Positions 1-7,171 of a stretch of DNA of 11,397 bases are shown here, one piece after another. A model generated the notes under the pieces. That model did no database searches. It was not told where the DNA came from and saw nothing but the letters and a program-made list of their open reading frames with translations. The DNA lies in assembly GCA_900764725.1 (NCBI GenBank), contig CAAFPB010000146.1:1-11397 (forward strand). The letters are read 5' to 3'. The position numbers and the translations under genes are program-made. The DNA comes from an uncultured Catenibacterium sp. (GTDB lineage Bacteria; Bacillota_I; Bacilli_A; Erysipelotrichales; Coprobacillaceae). Numbering within the stretch: the first letter of the stretch is position 1; each line of letters starts with the position of its first letter.

Positions 1-176
1 CCAATACCATATTGCAAGGTAGAATACGTTTCCCAAGTATCAGCCTTGGCTCTATATTTCATGGAAGAATAACCATATAGCTTCTGGTCACCAACGGTAG
101 TTCCAAAATTTGGAATCTGCGAAAAGGCACTGATGCTCAATACAAGCATCAGTGCTACGAATAAAAATCTCTTCAT
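1..176 (-). CDS. Small exported protein, N-terminal part only
   Basis: The first 58 codons of a reading frame that runs off the left edge. It starts at an ATG 10 bp after the stop of the ATP-grasp gene, so it is probably the next gene of the same operon. The N-terminus is a plain signal peptide: MKR, then a hydrophobic stretch rich in Leu, Val, Phe and Ala (residues 4-18), then S-A-F-S-Q, where signal peptidase I would cut before the Gln. There is no lipobox cysteine, so it is not an obvious lipoprotein. The mature part begins IPNFGTTVGDQ and continues with short aromatic and charged alternations (LYGYSSMKYRAK, TWETYSTLQYGIG) that could be outer-membrane or periplasmic beta strands. I do not recognise the family. 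Export is well supported; any role in polysaccharide export or anchoring is guesswork from position. Confidence 0.65.
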   Translation of the reverse strand, partial: MKRFLFVALMLVLSISAFSQIPNFGTTVGDQKLYGYSSMKYRAKADTWETYSTLQYGI

Positions 177-186
177 CTACAATACC

Positions 187-1320
187 TTACTTCAGTTTGT
201 CCCAATTCTTAATCATGACATACCAAGGTTCCATATCATGCTCATTATAATAATAGGTACACTTAGCACGCTTGAAATCTGTCAACCACTCCTGCATAGA
301 GCATAAGCCCTTATCTACTCGAAGTCCATAATCAATAGGCTCAACCATAGCAATGAAAGGCTCAAAGGTTTTCTGCTCTGGAGCCAGACCTGTCAGCATC
401 GCATTAGCCCAAAGATATGGAAGCGGGCTGCCAGCCACATTTGAAGCATATCCCCAGGTAGCATGACGGAAGTTGATTTCAAGGAAATAGATCTTATCAT
501 CCTTATCCACCAGGAATTCAATTTCCCAGATACCTTCAAAACCGATTTCCTCCAGCATGGAGTTCAACTTCTGCTGCAATTCAGCATCCACTCTAGGTTG
601 GCAATACTGCAAAGGACTATAGTAGCCTTTCACGGCATACTGATAATGAGTCTGTACGCCAACATACATGCCCTTGCCATGATTGTAGCTGAATCCTTCA
701 TAAGTCATCTCAGTCTTTTTATCGATGTACTTCTGAACAAAGACCTGCTCACTTTCAATTGCAGCAAAAGCAGCCTTCAGCTCCTCTTCATTCCGGCAAA
801 TATGGAAATCGCCTTTATAGCATCCTTCAACAGGAGAAAAGGCCTTGGTGATAACAGGATACTCAATATCAGCAGGAATCTCACCATTCTCTACCAACCA
901 GTCTGGAGCAACAGGTACTCCATGTCGACGGGCACAATCCACGATTTCCTTCTTGCGCATAAATTGGGTAATGCGTCCAGTTTTACCTGCATTAAACATG
1001 ATGAACTTGTCCTTCAAATCATCATATTTCTCATCGTAGAAAGTAACGGTCTTATCATCTGAAAAAGACAAGATTGGCTTCACTCCAGTTTTCTCTGCCA
1101 CATCACCATATTCCTTCATCAACACGTCGAATGCCTCTTCCTCGTTTTCAACAAGGTGCACCTTGCTTGGCCATTTGCTGGCACTAGCTACTCTAACCTT
1201 ATGATTGATGGCGATAAATACAGGACGAATCCCATTTTCACCCAACGCACGCAACTGACTCAATGGATTGTAATGCTCCAAAGCGATTACAATCACCAAA
1301 TGATTTTTCAATGATTCCAT
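187..1320 (-). CDS. ATP-grasp carboxylate-amine ligase (stand-alone)
   Basis: A 377-residue ATP-grasp enzyme. The family activates a carboxylate as an acyl phosphate with ATP and joins it to an amine. The N-terminal part (about 1-115) is the pre-ATP-grasp nucleotide-binding fold, starting with beta strand LVIVIAL. The ATP-grasp core spans about 120-310. ATP-binding lysine is in VITKAF (Lys159), the hinge strand is VFVQKYI (193-199), and metal-binding residues lie in WEIEF (265-269) and LEINFR (Glu281, Asn283, Arg285), so the active site looks complete. The ending of the core, NFRHATWGYASNVAGSPLP, recalls D-aspartate-ligase-like and other amino-acid ligases, though I cannot assign a substrate. 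It follows the initiating transferase gene after 55 bp and precedes an exported-protein gene by 10 bp. In a capsule operon it plausibly attaches an amino acid to an amino sugar or uronic acid. Its codon composition is less AT-rich than the genes to its right. A purine- or peptidoglycan-type ligase is unlikely from context. Confidence 0.85.
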   Translation of the reverse strand: MESLKNHLVIVIALEHYNPLSQLRALGENGIRPVFIAINHKVRVASASKWPSKVHLVENEEEAFDVLMKEYGDVAEKTGVKPILSFSDDKTVTFYDEKYDDLKDKFIMFNAGKTGRITQFMRKKEIVDCARRHGVPVAPDWLVENGEIPADIEYPVITKAFSPVEGCYKGDFHICRNEEELKAAFAAIESEQVFVQKYIDKKTEMTYEGFSYNHGKGMYVGVQTHYQYAVKGYYSPLQYCQPRVDAELQQKLNSMLEEIGFEGIWEIEFLVDKDDKIYFLEINFRHATWGYASNVAGSPLPYLWANAMLTGLAPEQKTFEPFIAMVEPIDYGLRVDKGLCSMQEWLTDFKRAKCTYYYNEHDMEPWYVMIKNWDKLK

Positions 1321-1357
1321 ATTTATTTGATTTAATATTTATTCTTGATTCAAAATT

Positions 1358-1378
1358 TAGCACATCAACCTGGTGCTA
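1358..1378 (-). other. Short stem-loop at the stop codon of the initiating transferase gene
   Basis: On the minus strand TAGCAC and GTGCTA form a perfect 6-bp stem around a 9-nt loop. The first three bases are the TAG stop codon of the sugar-phosphate transferase. An A/T-rich run leads from there to the ATP-grasp start 37 bp further on. The stem is weak, and only four T residues follow a few bases later, so it is a poor intrinsic terminator. It may be an attenuator, a processing site or chance. Confidence 0.2.
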
Positions 1379-1978
1379 TTTCTTTGCAGAAGTATTCTCG
1401 TCCTTATATACTCCTCTACCCGTAAGTACAGGAGCAAAAATGCCAAAGAAAGTCTTCAAATCCAACGCAAAAGACAAATTCTCTGCATAATCAGCATCCA
1501 TTTCAAACTGCATATCACGCTCAGCTGCACGATCCACAACATCCACAGTGCAGAACATACCTTGTCTCACCTCATAGCGCTTAGCGTAGCGAGGATTTTT
1601 ATCCTTATACTCCTCAAACTCCCAGTCCAAGATAGGACGAGGTCCGATAATCGCCATGGTACCATTCAAGATGTTAAACATCTGAGGCAACTCATCAAGA
1701 CTAGTACGACGCAAGAAAGCCCCCACCTTGGTGATACGAGAATCAGAAGCACTCGTAGCGATACCACCCATCTCATAGGCATGATTACACATGGTACGGA
1801 ACTTGAACACGGTTATTGGCTTCATTCCCTTACCTAATCGCACCTGCTTAAACAAGACAGGACCTTTAGAATCCAACTTAATACAAATCGCGATTATCAC
1901 CATAGGAATACAGAATACTATCAAGCCACAAATGGCAAGGATAGAATCTATCAATCTTTTAAAAAAATGTCTATACAT
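1376..1978 (-). CDS. Initiating undecaprenyl-phosphate sugar-1-phosphate transferase (PglC-like)
   Basis: A 200-residue monotopic phosphoglycosyl transferase. Such enzymes transfer a sugar 1-phosphate from a nucleotide sugar to undecaprenyl phosphate on the inner face of the cytoplasmic membrane and begin the repeat unit. A short basic N-terminus (MYRHFFKR) is followed by one re-entrant membrane helix (about 10-33) containing a proline (Pro25). The family motifs follow in order: GPVLFKQVR (39-47), FKFRTM (58-63), RRTSLDELPQ (90-99) with the catalytic Asp95-Glu96 pair, and GPRP (112-115). It is minimal in size, without the extra membrane helices of WbaP or WcaJ. I chose the ATG at 1978, 8 bp after the preceding stop; an in-frame TTG four codons earlier would overlap the GT4 gene and adds nothing conserved. 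After GPRP the usual GW-AQVNGR-type stretch is replaced by a different segment (about 139-158). The sugar is not predictable; HexNAc or a diamino sugar phosphate is common for this size class. Confidence 0.92.
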   Translation of the reverse strand: MYRHFFKRLIDSILAICGLIVFCIPMVIIAICIKLDSKGPVLFKQVRLGKGMKPITVFKFRTMCNHAYEMGGIATSASDSRITKVGAFLRRTSLDELPQMFNILNGTMAIIGPRPILDWEFEEYKDKNPRYAKRYEVRQGMFCTVDVVDRAAERDMQFEMDADYAENLSFALDLKTFFGIFAPVLTGRGVYKDENTSAKK

Positions 1979-1986
1979 ACTAATAT

Positions 1987-3099
1987 TCAAATCATACTGT
2001 TAATTAATTGTATATATCGCATAGACGTATTTTCTTTATCATAGATACTTACTATCTTATCATTTGAAATATTTTTTATACGTCTTAAATTAGCATTTTT
2101 TATCATCAAATCACATAAGCACTGAGATGACGTTGGTGGAAAGTATTCTGCCATATTCAAACTAACTTCACGATGTATCTTTATATCAGATATAATGACT
2201 GGCAATCCAAAATAAAGAGCCTCGACAACAGGCATACCCAAACCTTCATAAAGTGAAGCAGACACAAACATAGAAGCATTAACAAACAATATTTTCATAT
2301 CGGCATTGGATAAATGTTTCTTAAAAAATACCTTTTCTTTAATACAAGTATCCATTTTACGGAAATAGCTTGAAGCTTCTAAAGAAAGATCGCCAACGAA
2401 TACAAGGCTAAATGAATTATCATATTTACAAAATTGCTCAAAAGCCTTAAGTATCGTGATATGATTTTTATGCTTGTAAGATGCACATACAGCTAATATA
2501 TATTTACCATTAACAGCTGACAACACAGAAGGCGTATCTGAATCATACTTACCAAAATTAAAATAATTATAGATTGCAACTATCTTACTTGGATCTGTAT
2601 GATAAGCTTCAATTATTTCGTCTTGAGTAAATTTTGATATCGCTATAATTTTATCAGCTTTTGCAATAGAGTATGGTATGAAAATATAACGTTGGAATCT
2701 GAAAAGAAAATAGTAAAGCGTTTTGCTTAAATACGAGCCATGTCTAAACAACAAATCATGAATAACAAGTATCTTTTTAGCCCTAGTTCGAACAAAAGGC
2801 ATCGTATTACTTGGAAATAAAATAATATCAGAAGAAGATAGTTTCATTTTATTTATGAAACGTCCTTCATTTATTATCATAGAAACAGTACTATCAAATT
2901 CACAGCAATTATATTGGAATACATCTCCATATTTTTTTGAGAAAAAAGAATGCTGAGTTTGATTAATAAGAAGAATTATTTTCCCTACACGAATTTCTTT
3001 TCTTAAAGAAGAAAAATCATCTAAAAGATTCAGAATATATTCTTGGAAACCATACGATTTTCCTTCTACAAAGGAAATCAGATCAATTACTAAATCCAT
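1987..3099 (-). CDS. GT4-family glycosyltransferase (GT-B fold)
   Basis: A 370-residue retaining glycosyltransferase of the GT4 type, acting at the cytoplasmic face on the lipid-linked repeat unit. The N-terminal acceptor domain includes LVIHDLLFRHG (111-121) and the ISKFTQDEI segment (154-162) common in this family. The C-terminal donor domain starts near 198 with KYILAVCASYKHKNH, where the Lys residues sit in the phosphate-binding region. The EX7E signature is LYEGLGMPVVEAL, with Glu285 and Glu293, followed by GLPVIISDI. Length is normal. The start overlaps the end of the upstream GT4 gene by 17 bp, which suggests translational coupling; no other Met near the start would keep the N-terminal domain intact. 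It ends 8 bp before the initiating transferase start. The gene is strongly AT-rich, like its right-hand neighbours and unlike the two genes to its left. Donor sugar and linkage cannot be read from the sequence. Confidence 0.9.
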   Translation of the reverse strand: MDLVIDLISFVEGKSYGFQEYILNLLDDFSSLRKEIRVGKIILLINQTQHSFFSKKYGDVFQYNCCEFDSTVSMIINEGRFINKMKLSSSDIILFPSNTMPFVRTRAKKILVIHDLLFRHGSYLSKTLYYFLFRFQRYIFIPYSIAKADKIIAISKFTQDEIIEAYHTDPSKIVAIYNYFNFGKYDSDTPSVLSAVNGKYILAVCASYKHKNHITILKAFEQFCKYDNSFSLVFVGDLSLEASSYFRKMDTCIKEKVFFKKHLSNADMKILFVNASMFVSASLYEGLGMPVVEALYFGLPVIISDIKIHREVSLNMAEYFPPTSSQCLCDLMIKNANLRRIKNISNDKIVSIYDKENTSMRYIQLINSMI

Positions 3100-4195
3100 T
3101 ATTTATCATTTTATTGTTGCACAAATAGTTTATTTCATCCACCCAAAGTTGAGCAATTCTTTCTTCATTAAAACGGCTACATGATTCACGGGCTCTTCTA
3201 CCATAAGATTGCGCTAACTGGTCATCTTCAAAATACGAAATAATAGCATCAGCTATTGATTGCGCATTATTTCTAGAAACAAGAATGCCATATTCATTCA
3301 TTCCTAATAGCATGGCAGCACCTCCTGGACTACAATCTGTAGATACAACAGGCATACCAATTGACATTGCTTCCAATAGAGCATTTGGAACACCTTCATA
3401 GTCAGATGAGAAAGCAAAAACCCTGTGTTTTAAGAGATGTTGCTTTATATTTCTAACATTACCATGTAAAACGACATTATCTGAAACATTTTTCTCTTCT
3501 ATAAGCTTCTTTATAAAATCCATGTCATCTCCACCCCCATAAAGGTGAAGTACTACCCCCGGGAACTTATTTTTTACTATTGCTATAGCATTTATAAGTA
3601 AATCCTGTCTTTTAGCCACAAGCTCCAATCTTGCAACATTGGCTACCGATAAATCTGTATTCTTTATATTCCACAAATCTTGCGGAACATTTACAGGATT
3701 GGGAATAACAACAGAACGCTTTAAATTTTGACTTAAAAATATATTTTGAGCGCCTTCAGATTGGAATACTACAGAATCTGCATATTGATAACATTTATAT
3801 ATAAATAATTCCTCGCGAGAACGATTATAATTCGGATCTCGTCTTTCAGAAACTAAAATTTTGAAATTACCCCATAATTTCATTATTATCATTGCCCAAA
3901 AACTTGTATTTCCAAAAGAAACAATAACATCAGGCTGTCCTTTACGTAGAGTTCTATATAGATTAATAAAATCTATTGTAACAAATTTAAACCTATTCAA
4001 CCATTTATTCGGATTTCTCTTAGTTAAATAAATAACTTTTAAATCACCTAGCAGATTTTTATCTACCATATCCTCATAAATTAACACAAAGGTCACATCA
4101 AATCTTTTTGAAAGTTGCTTAGCAAGCCACAAAATCATGGTACATCCACCGCCACCTGCTTTAAGCATTTCTCTAACTATAAATATTTTTTTCAT
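3083..4195 (-). CDS. GT4-family glycosyltransferase, PglJ/PglH-like
   Basis: A 370-residue GT-B glycosyltransferase. Its N-terminus has the glycine-rich loop AGGGGCTM (13-20), equivalent to the GGxE-type loop of GT4 enzymes, and SERRDPN (116-122), a pattern I associate with N-acetylhexosaminyl GT4 enzymes such as those of the pgl type. The donor domain begins near 182 with LSVANVARLELVAKRQDLLI, supplying the conserved Arg189 and Lys195. The EX7E motif is YEGVPNALLEAM (Glu267, Glu275), followed by GMPVVSTDCSPGGAAMLL, again typical of the PglJ/PglH-like branch. The start shares an ATGA with the stop of the polymerase gene (4-bp overlap), and its 3' end overlaps the next GT4 gene by 17 bp, so the three are probably coupled in translation. 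A GalNAc- or GlcNAc-type donor is a reasonable guess, not a demonstrated fact. Confidence 0.92.
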   Translation of the reverse strand: MKKIFIVREMLKAGGGGCTMILWLAKQLSKRFDVTFVLIYEDMVDKNLLGDLKVIYLTKRNPNKWLNRFKFVTIDFINLYRTLRKGQPDVIVSFGNTSFWAMIIMKLWGNFKILVSERRDPNYNRSREELFIYKCYQYADSVVFQSEGAQNIFLSQNLKRSVVIPNPVNVPQDLWNIKNTDLSVANVARLELVAKRQDLLINAIAIVKNKFPGVVLHLYGGGDDMDFIKKLIEEKNVSDNVVLHGNVRNIKQHLLKHRVFAFSSDYEGVPNALLEAMSIGMPVVSTDCSPGGAAMLLGMNEYGILVSRNNAQSIADAIISYFEDDQLAQSYGRRARESCSRFNEERIAQLWVDEINYLCNNKMINNGFSN

Positions 4196-5559
4196 AATCT
4201 ATTTTTTAAAAGTTTACCATAAGATAACCAAACGAAAAATAATCCATAAGACATTGGACGTATCATAGCATAAATTTGGTCGCGAGGAGTATAGAGAGAC
4301 AAATACATTGCTATAACAAAACATATTTGTATATAAAGACTTTTATTTTTCTTGTATGAGAATAAAGCCATAAGATAGCCAAAAACACTAAAAAAACAAA
4401 TGACGCCAATGATACCCCAACTCATAAATATATCAATCACACAATGTGTTCCAAATGATGTTTTTTCACCATATTGTACAGCTAGGTATGAATTTAATTC
4501 TGTTCCACTATGTAATTGGTCAAATGGAATTCCTAACAGGAAATCCGAAAGAAAGGTAGGAAGAAATGGAAAAGGTGTAAATGGTAAAATAAATATTTTT
4601 TCGGGGTAAAATAGTCCATTTTTCACTGTTTCCTCAAATCCAAAATATAACTCTCTGCAAATATAAATAAGATCAGAAAATAAAAATATGAAACTTGTCC
4701 CTGAAATAGAACTACTTGCGGCATCAATAAAAGTGCTCCAGCCACCAGAGCTTAAAGATTCATCAGTAGCTCTAGTAATTCTTAGTGCAAACATAGCCAA
4801 AACTGCAATAAATAATAAAGGAAGTAATTTTATTAATCTGATGCGTCTTACGTACATCCAATATACAGAAAGAATAGTTAATCCTATTATAATAACAGGT
4901 CCTCTATCACCAATTATAAAGAATACAATACAAATTACCGAAGCTGTCAATAGTGGAAATTTATTGAGATTGTAAAAATGTAGAGTCGACATTTTCCCGA
5001 CACTTGAACAATTAGTTATTAAAATAAATGCAAATGCCACCTCATACAACTCGACTATATATGGGGCTTCTGTAAATTCAACAAAACCATTTTGTGAGAT
5101 ATTTTTTACTATAAGTATTACAAATGCTAAAAGAGCAAATAGATAAATTCTTTTTTGTATCAAGTTATGTCTTATTGGTAACTTATATAAAAGTTGGTTT
5201 AAACATTTTTTATATTTATTGGCAGCTATTTTATAAAATAAGCAATAACATGAAAAAGCAACTTGACACAATGCTGTTGCTTTGCTTATAACATGAGTAT
5301 CTATCAAACTCATAATACCTAGCATTTCTGAAGTAGGATAGACCATTACCGGAAAAATGAATGAAACAAACACAAAAGAGAAGAAAAATATCGTATTAAA
5401 CGAAAAAAATCCGAATTTCTTCAAATCACTTTTCAGAATTATAAAAACATCAAAAAGACATAGTGCAAAACATAAAGTACAAAACATATAATCGTACTTA
5501 AGTGGTGCAATAATATATAATACTATAGAAAGTATGAAAATAACAAAAGGTACCAACAT
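4192..5559 (-). CDS. wzy: Wzy-type repeat-unit polymerase
   Basis: A 455-residue integral membrane protein with roughly 10-12 hydrophobic helices, for example about 3-20, 24-42, 52-74, 94-110, 136-151, 203-216, 221-236, 246-260, 378-402 and 409-422. In Wzx/Wzy pathways the polymerase joins flipped repeat units into long chains at the outer face of the cytoplasmic membrane. Family hints are GDRGP (217-221) at the end of a helix, with an arginine of the kind needed in Wzy proteins, a large polar loop (about 262-372) between the later helices, and the final GTHCVIDIFMSWGIIGV segment (370-386), which resembles the O-antigen polymerase pattern. Sequence conservation in Wzy is always low, so the call rests on topology, these motifs and location between glycosyltransferase and flippase genes. 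A WaaL-type ligase is the main alternative. It is the most AT-rich gene type here, as usual for wzy, and starts 6 bp after the acetyltransferase stop. Confidence 0.85.
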   Translation of the reverse strand: MLVPFVIFILSIVLYIIAPLKYDYMFCTLCFALCLFDVFIILKSDLKKFGFFSFNTIFFFSFVFVSFIFPVMVYPTSEMLGIMSLIDTHVISKATALCQVAFSCYCLFYKIAANKYKKCLNQLLYKLPIRHNLIQKRIYLFALLAFVILIVKNISQNGFVEFTEAPYIVELYEVAFAFILITNCSSVGKMSTLHFYNLNKFPLLTASVICIVFFIIGDRGPVIIIGLTILSVYWMYVRRIRLIKLLPLLFIAVLAMFALRITRATDESLSSGGWSTFIDAASSSISGTSFIFLFSDLIYICRELYFGFEETVKNGLFYPEKIFILPFTPFPFLPTFLSDFLLGIPFDQLHSGTELNSYLAVQYGEKTSFGTHCVIDIFMSWGIIGVICFFSVFGYLMALFSYKKNKSLYIQICFVIAMYLSLYTPRDQIYAMIRPMSYGLFFVWLSYGKLLKNRL

Positions 5560-5565
5560 AAATGC

Positions 5566-6141
5566 TTATTTAATAAGATTACATTTAATTATCTTAGCAG
5601 GATTCCCTGCAACTACAGAATTTGCAGGAATATCTTTTACCACAACACTACCTGCACCAACTATTACATTATCACCTATTCTTACATCTCCTATAATAAC
5701 GACATTAGTTCCTAATGTTACATTATTTCCAATAACAGGAAGAAGGTCATTTCTTCCATCTTTTTTGTTACCAATAGTAGTATTTTGTCGAAATGAAAAA
5801 TTCACTCCAATACTCTTTGCATGTATAATTGTTGCAAATGGATGAGCTGCATAAATGCCTCCTCCAATTTTATCTGTAGCTATAATAAAAGTTCGCTCAG
5901 GTTGAAATATCTTTCGAAGGCAAAAAGAAGCTCGTCCTATACGATAATAGAATAGTTGGCGAAAACATCTGTCATTTTGCAACAGCATTAATAATAAAAA
6001 AAAAGTTGAGGTATTCATTACCAGTTTACCCCGAACCATATTTATATCTTCATCTATCAAACTACGATGTTTTGAAAACACATATAACAAAAGATGGAGA
6101 ATATAAAAAGGCGATAATAAATATACCAAAATATTTCTCAT
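5566..6141 (-). CDS. Hexapeptide-repeat acyltransferase (serine acetyltransferase-like)
   Basis: A 191-residue protein of the left-handed beta-helix acetyltransferase group, which transfers acetyl groups from acetyl-CoA and works as trimers. The N-terminal third (about 1-75) is helical, with a hydrophobic stretch at 4-22 that may associate with the membrane. From about 87 onward come the hexapeptide turns, including [16 protein letters not shown] with His100 and His107 at the place of the CysE catalytic region, then [32 protein letters not shown] repeats (written here only as an indication of residues 137-164) and the closing AGNPAKII (178-185). I start at the ATG at 6141; a TTG three codons upstream is possible but less likely. 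It stands between a GT2 and the polymerase gene, so it probably acetylates a sugar of the repeat unit rather than serine. Whether on O or N is not visible. Confidence 0.88.
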   Translation of the reverse strand: MRNILVYLLSPFYILHLLLYVFSKHRSLIDEDINMVRGKLVMNTSTFFLLLMLLQNDRCFRQLFYYRIGRASFCLRKIFQPERTFIIATDKIGGGIYAAHPFATIIHAKSIGVNFSFRQNTTIGNKKDGRNDLLPVIGNNVTLGTNVVIIGDVRIGDNVIVGAGSVVVKDIPANSVVAGNPAKIIKCNLIK

Positions 6142-6170
6142 GACTACCAATATTTAATACTAAATAACTC

Positions 6171-7163
6171 TTATTTAAATAATCCCTTGATCATACCTAA
6201 AAAGATTAGGGCTTTTTGTTTATATGACATCTTCTTAAAAAGTGAAGAGAAGGAATCTTTAGATTCTAACATCAAAATGTCGCATAATAATTCATTGGTT
6301 TTACTACAGATTGTTTTAGAATATTCATAATCGGTATCTTTATCAAGCAATTGTAGCATCGCCAATACCTTAAATTTGTGCTGGATAAACTTTGAAATAT
6401 CTTTAGACATCATCTGAGACCAAGAATTATCTGCAGACAATCTATAAACAGCCATGTCTTGTGCAATATAATATATACCACCTCTAAAAGCTCCTAGTAT
6501 TTGTTTGGTATAATCATAATCTAAAAAAGCCTTAAAAGGCTTGTGAAGCATATCAAGTTCTCTTCTATACATAAGAGAGTTTGTGCCTAAATAGGCTCCA
6601 CCACCTTTTATCGTATCAGCTAAAGAAAGAATGCCGTTCATAGATGCAGGTGCTATTCTACTTTTTTGAACCCCCTTATATTTACATATCGTTCCACATG
6701 CACACATATCGACAAAATGATTACTATCTAAAATACCAGCCTGCTTTTGTATTTTATCAACACAAATCCAATAGTCATCACCTTCACAAAGAGCTACATA
6801 AGAAACCCCTTCTGTCCATTCTTTTAAGTATCCTAATTTTGATTTTCCCTTCGAATAATGGTTTTCTTTTAACAGTAAAACTGCAAAATAACAGTTTTTA
6901 TTCTCTTTATGCTGTGCATAATGTATATAAGCATAATCTGTTTCTTTTTCGAATGAAACTGAATTTGGAGAATAATCAAAATGCATATCCATATACTTCT
7001 TGATTACCTCCTGCTCTCCATCAGTAGAAGCATCATCAACAATACAACAAACAAACGGAAAGTCTGTTTGCTGCATGACAAAACCATTCATTGCATCCTC
7101 AATGTATTTTGCCTGATTAAAGGTAAAACACCTTACACACACTTTAAATTTCGGATATTCCAT
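6171..7163 (-). CDS. GT2-family glycosyltransferase (GT-A fold)
   Basis: A 330-residue inverting glycosyltransferase of family GT2. It opens with the typical strand and loop VCVRCFTFNQAKYIEDAM (8-25), the donor-binding IVDDASTDG (41-49), and the metal-binding region ALCEGDDYW (124-132), in which Asp129 and Asp130 serve as the DXD equivalent. A later FLDYDYT (213-219) may hold the catalytic base, and YRLSADNSW (240-248) closes the core. The C-terminal part (about 255-330) is helical and basic without a clear membrane helix. Compared with short GT2 enzymes it has an insertion between the nucleotide motif and the DXD region (about 60-120). The gene starts 8 bp after the flippase stop and lies 29 bp before the acetyltransferase start. 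It should add one sugar to the lipid-linked unit in the cytoplasm; the donor cannot be named. Confidence 0.92.
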   Translation of the reverse strand: MEYPKFKVCVRCFTFNQAKYIEDAMNGFVMQQTDFPFVCCIVDDASTDGEQEVIKKYMDMHFDYSPNSVSFEKETDYAYIHYAQHKENKNCYFAVLLLKENHYSKGKSKLGYLKEWTEGVSYVALCEGDDYWICVDKIQKQAGILDSNHFVDMCACGTICKYKGVQKSRIAPASMNGILSLADTIKGGGAYLGTNSLMYRRELDMLHKPFKAFLDYDYTKQILGAFRGGIYYIAQDMAVYRLSADNSWSQMMSKDISKFIQHKFKVLAMLQLLDKDTDYEYSKTICSKTNELLCDILMLESKDSFSSLFKKMSYKQKALIFLGMIKGLFK

Positions 7164-7171
7164 ATCTTACC

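Noticed and set aside
463..1062. A 199-codon open frame on the plus strand.
   Set aside because: It lies wholly antisense to the ATP-grasp gene, whose motifs are clear, and its translation shows no family motif.
1373..1837. A 154-codon plus-strand frame opposite the initiating transferase.
   Set aside because: Antisense to a gene with intact catalytic motifs; the product is low in recognisable structure and the plus strand carries no other accepted gene.
1979..1990. TTG start for the initiating transferase at 1990.
   Set aside because: It would add only four non-conserved residues and overlap the GT4 stop; the ATG at 1978 gives the usual MYRxFxKR beginning of the family.
6142..6150. TTG start for the acetyltransferase at 6150.
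   Set aside because: The ATG three codons later is the simpler start and loses no conserved sequence.
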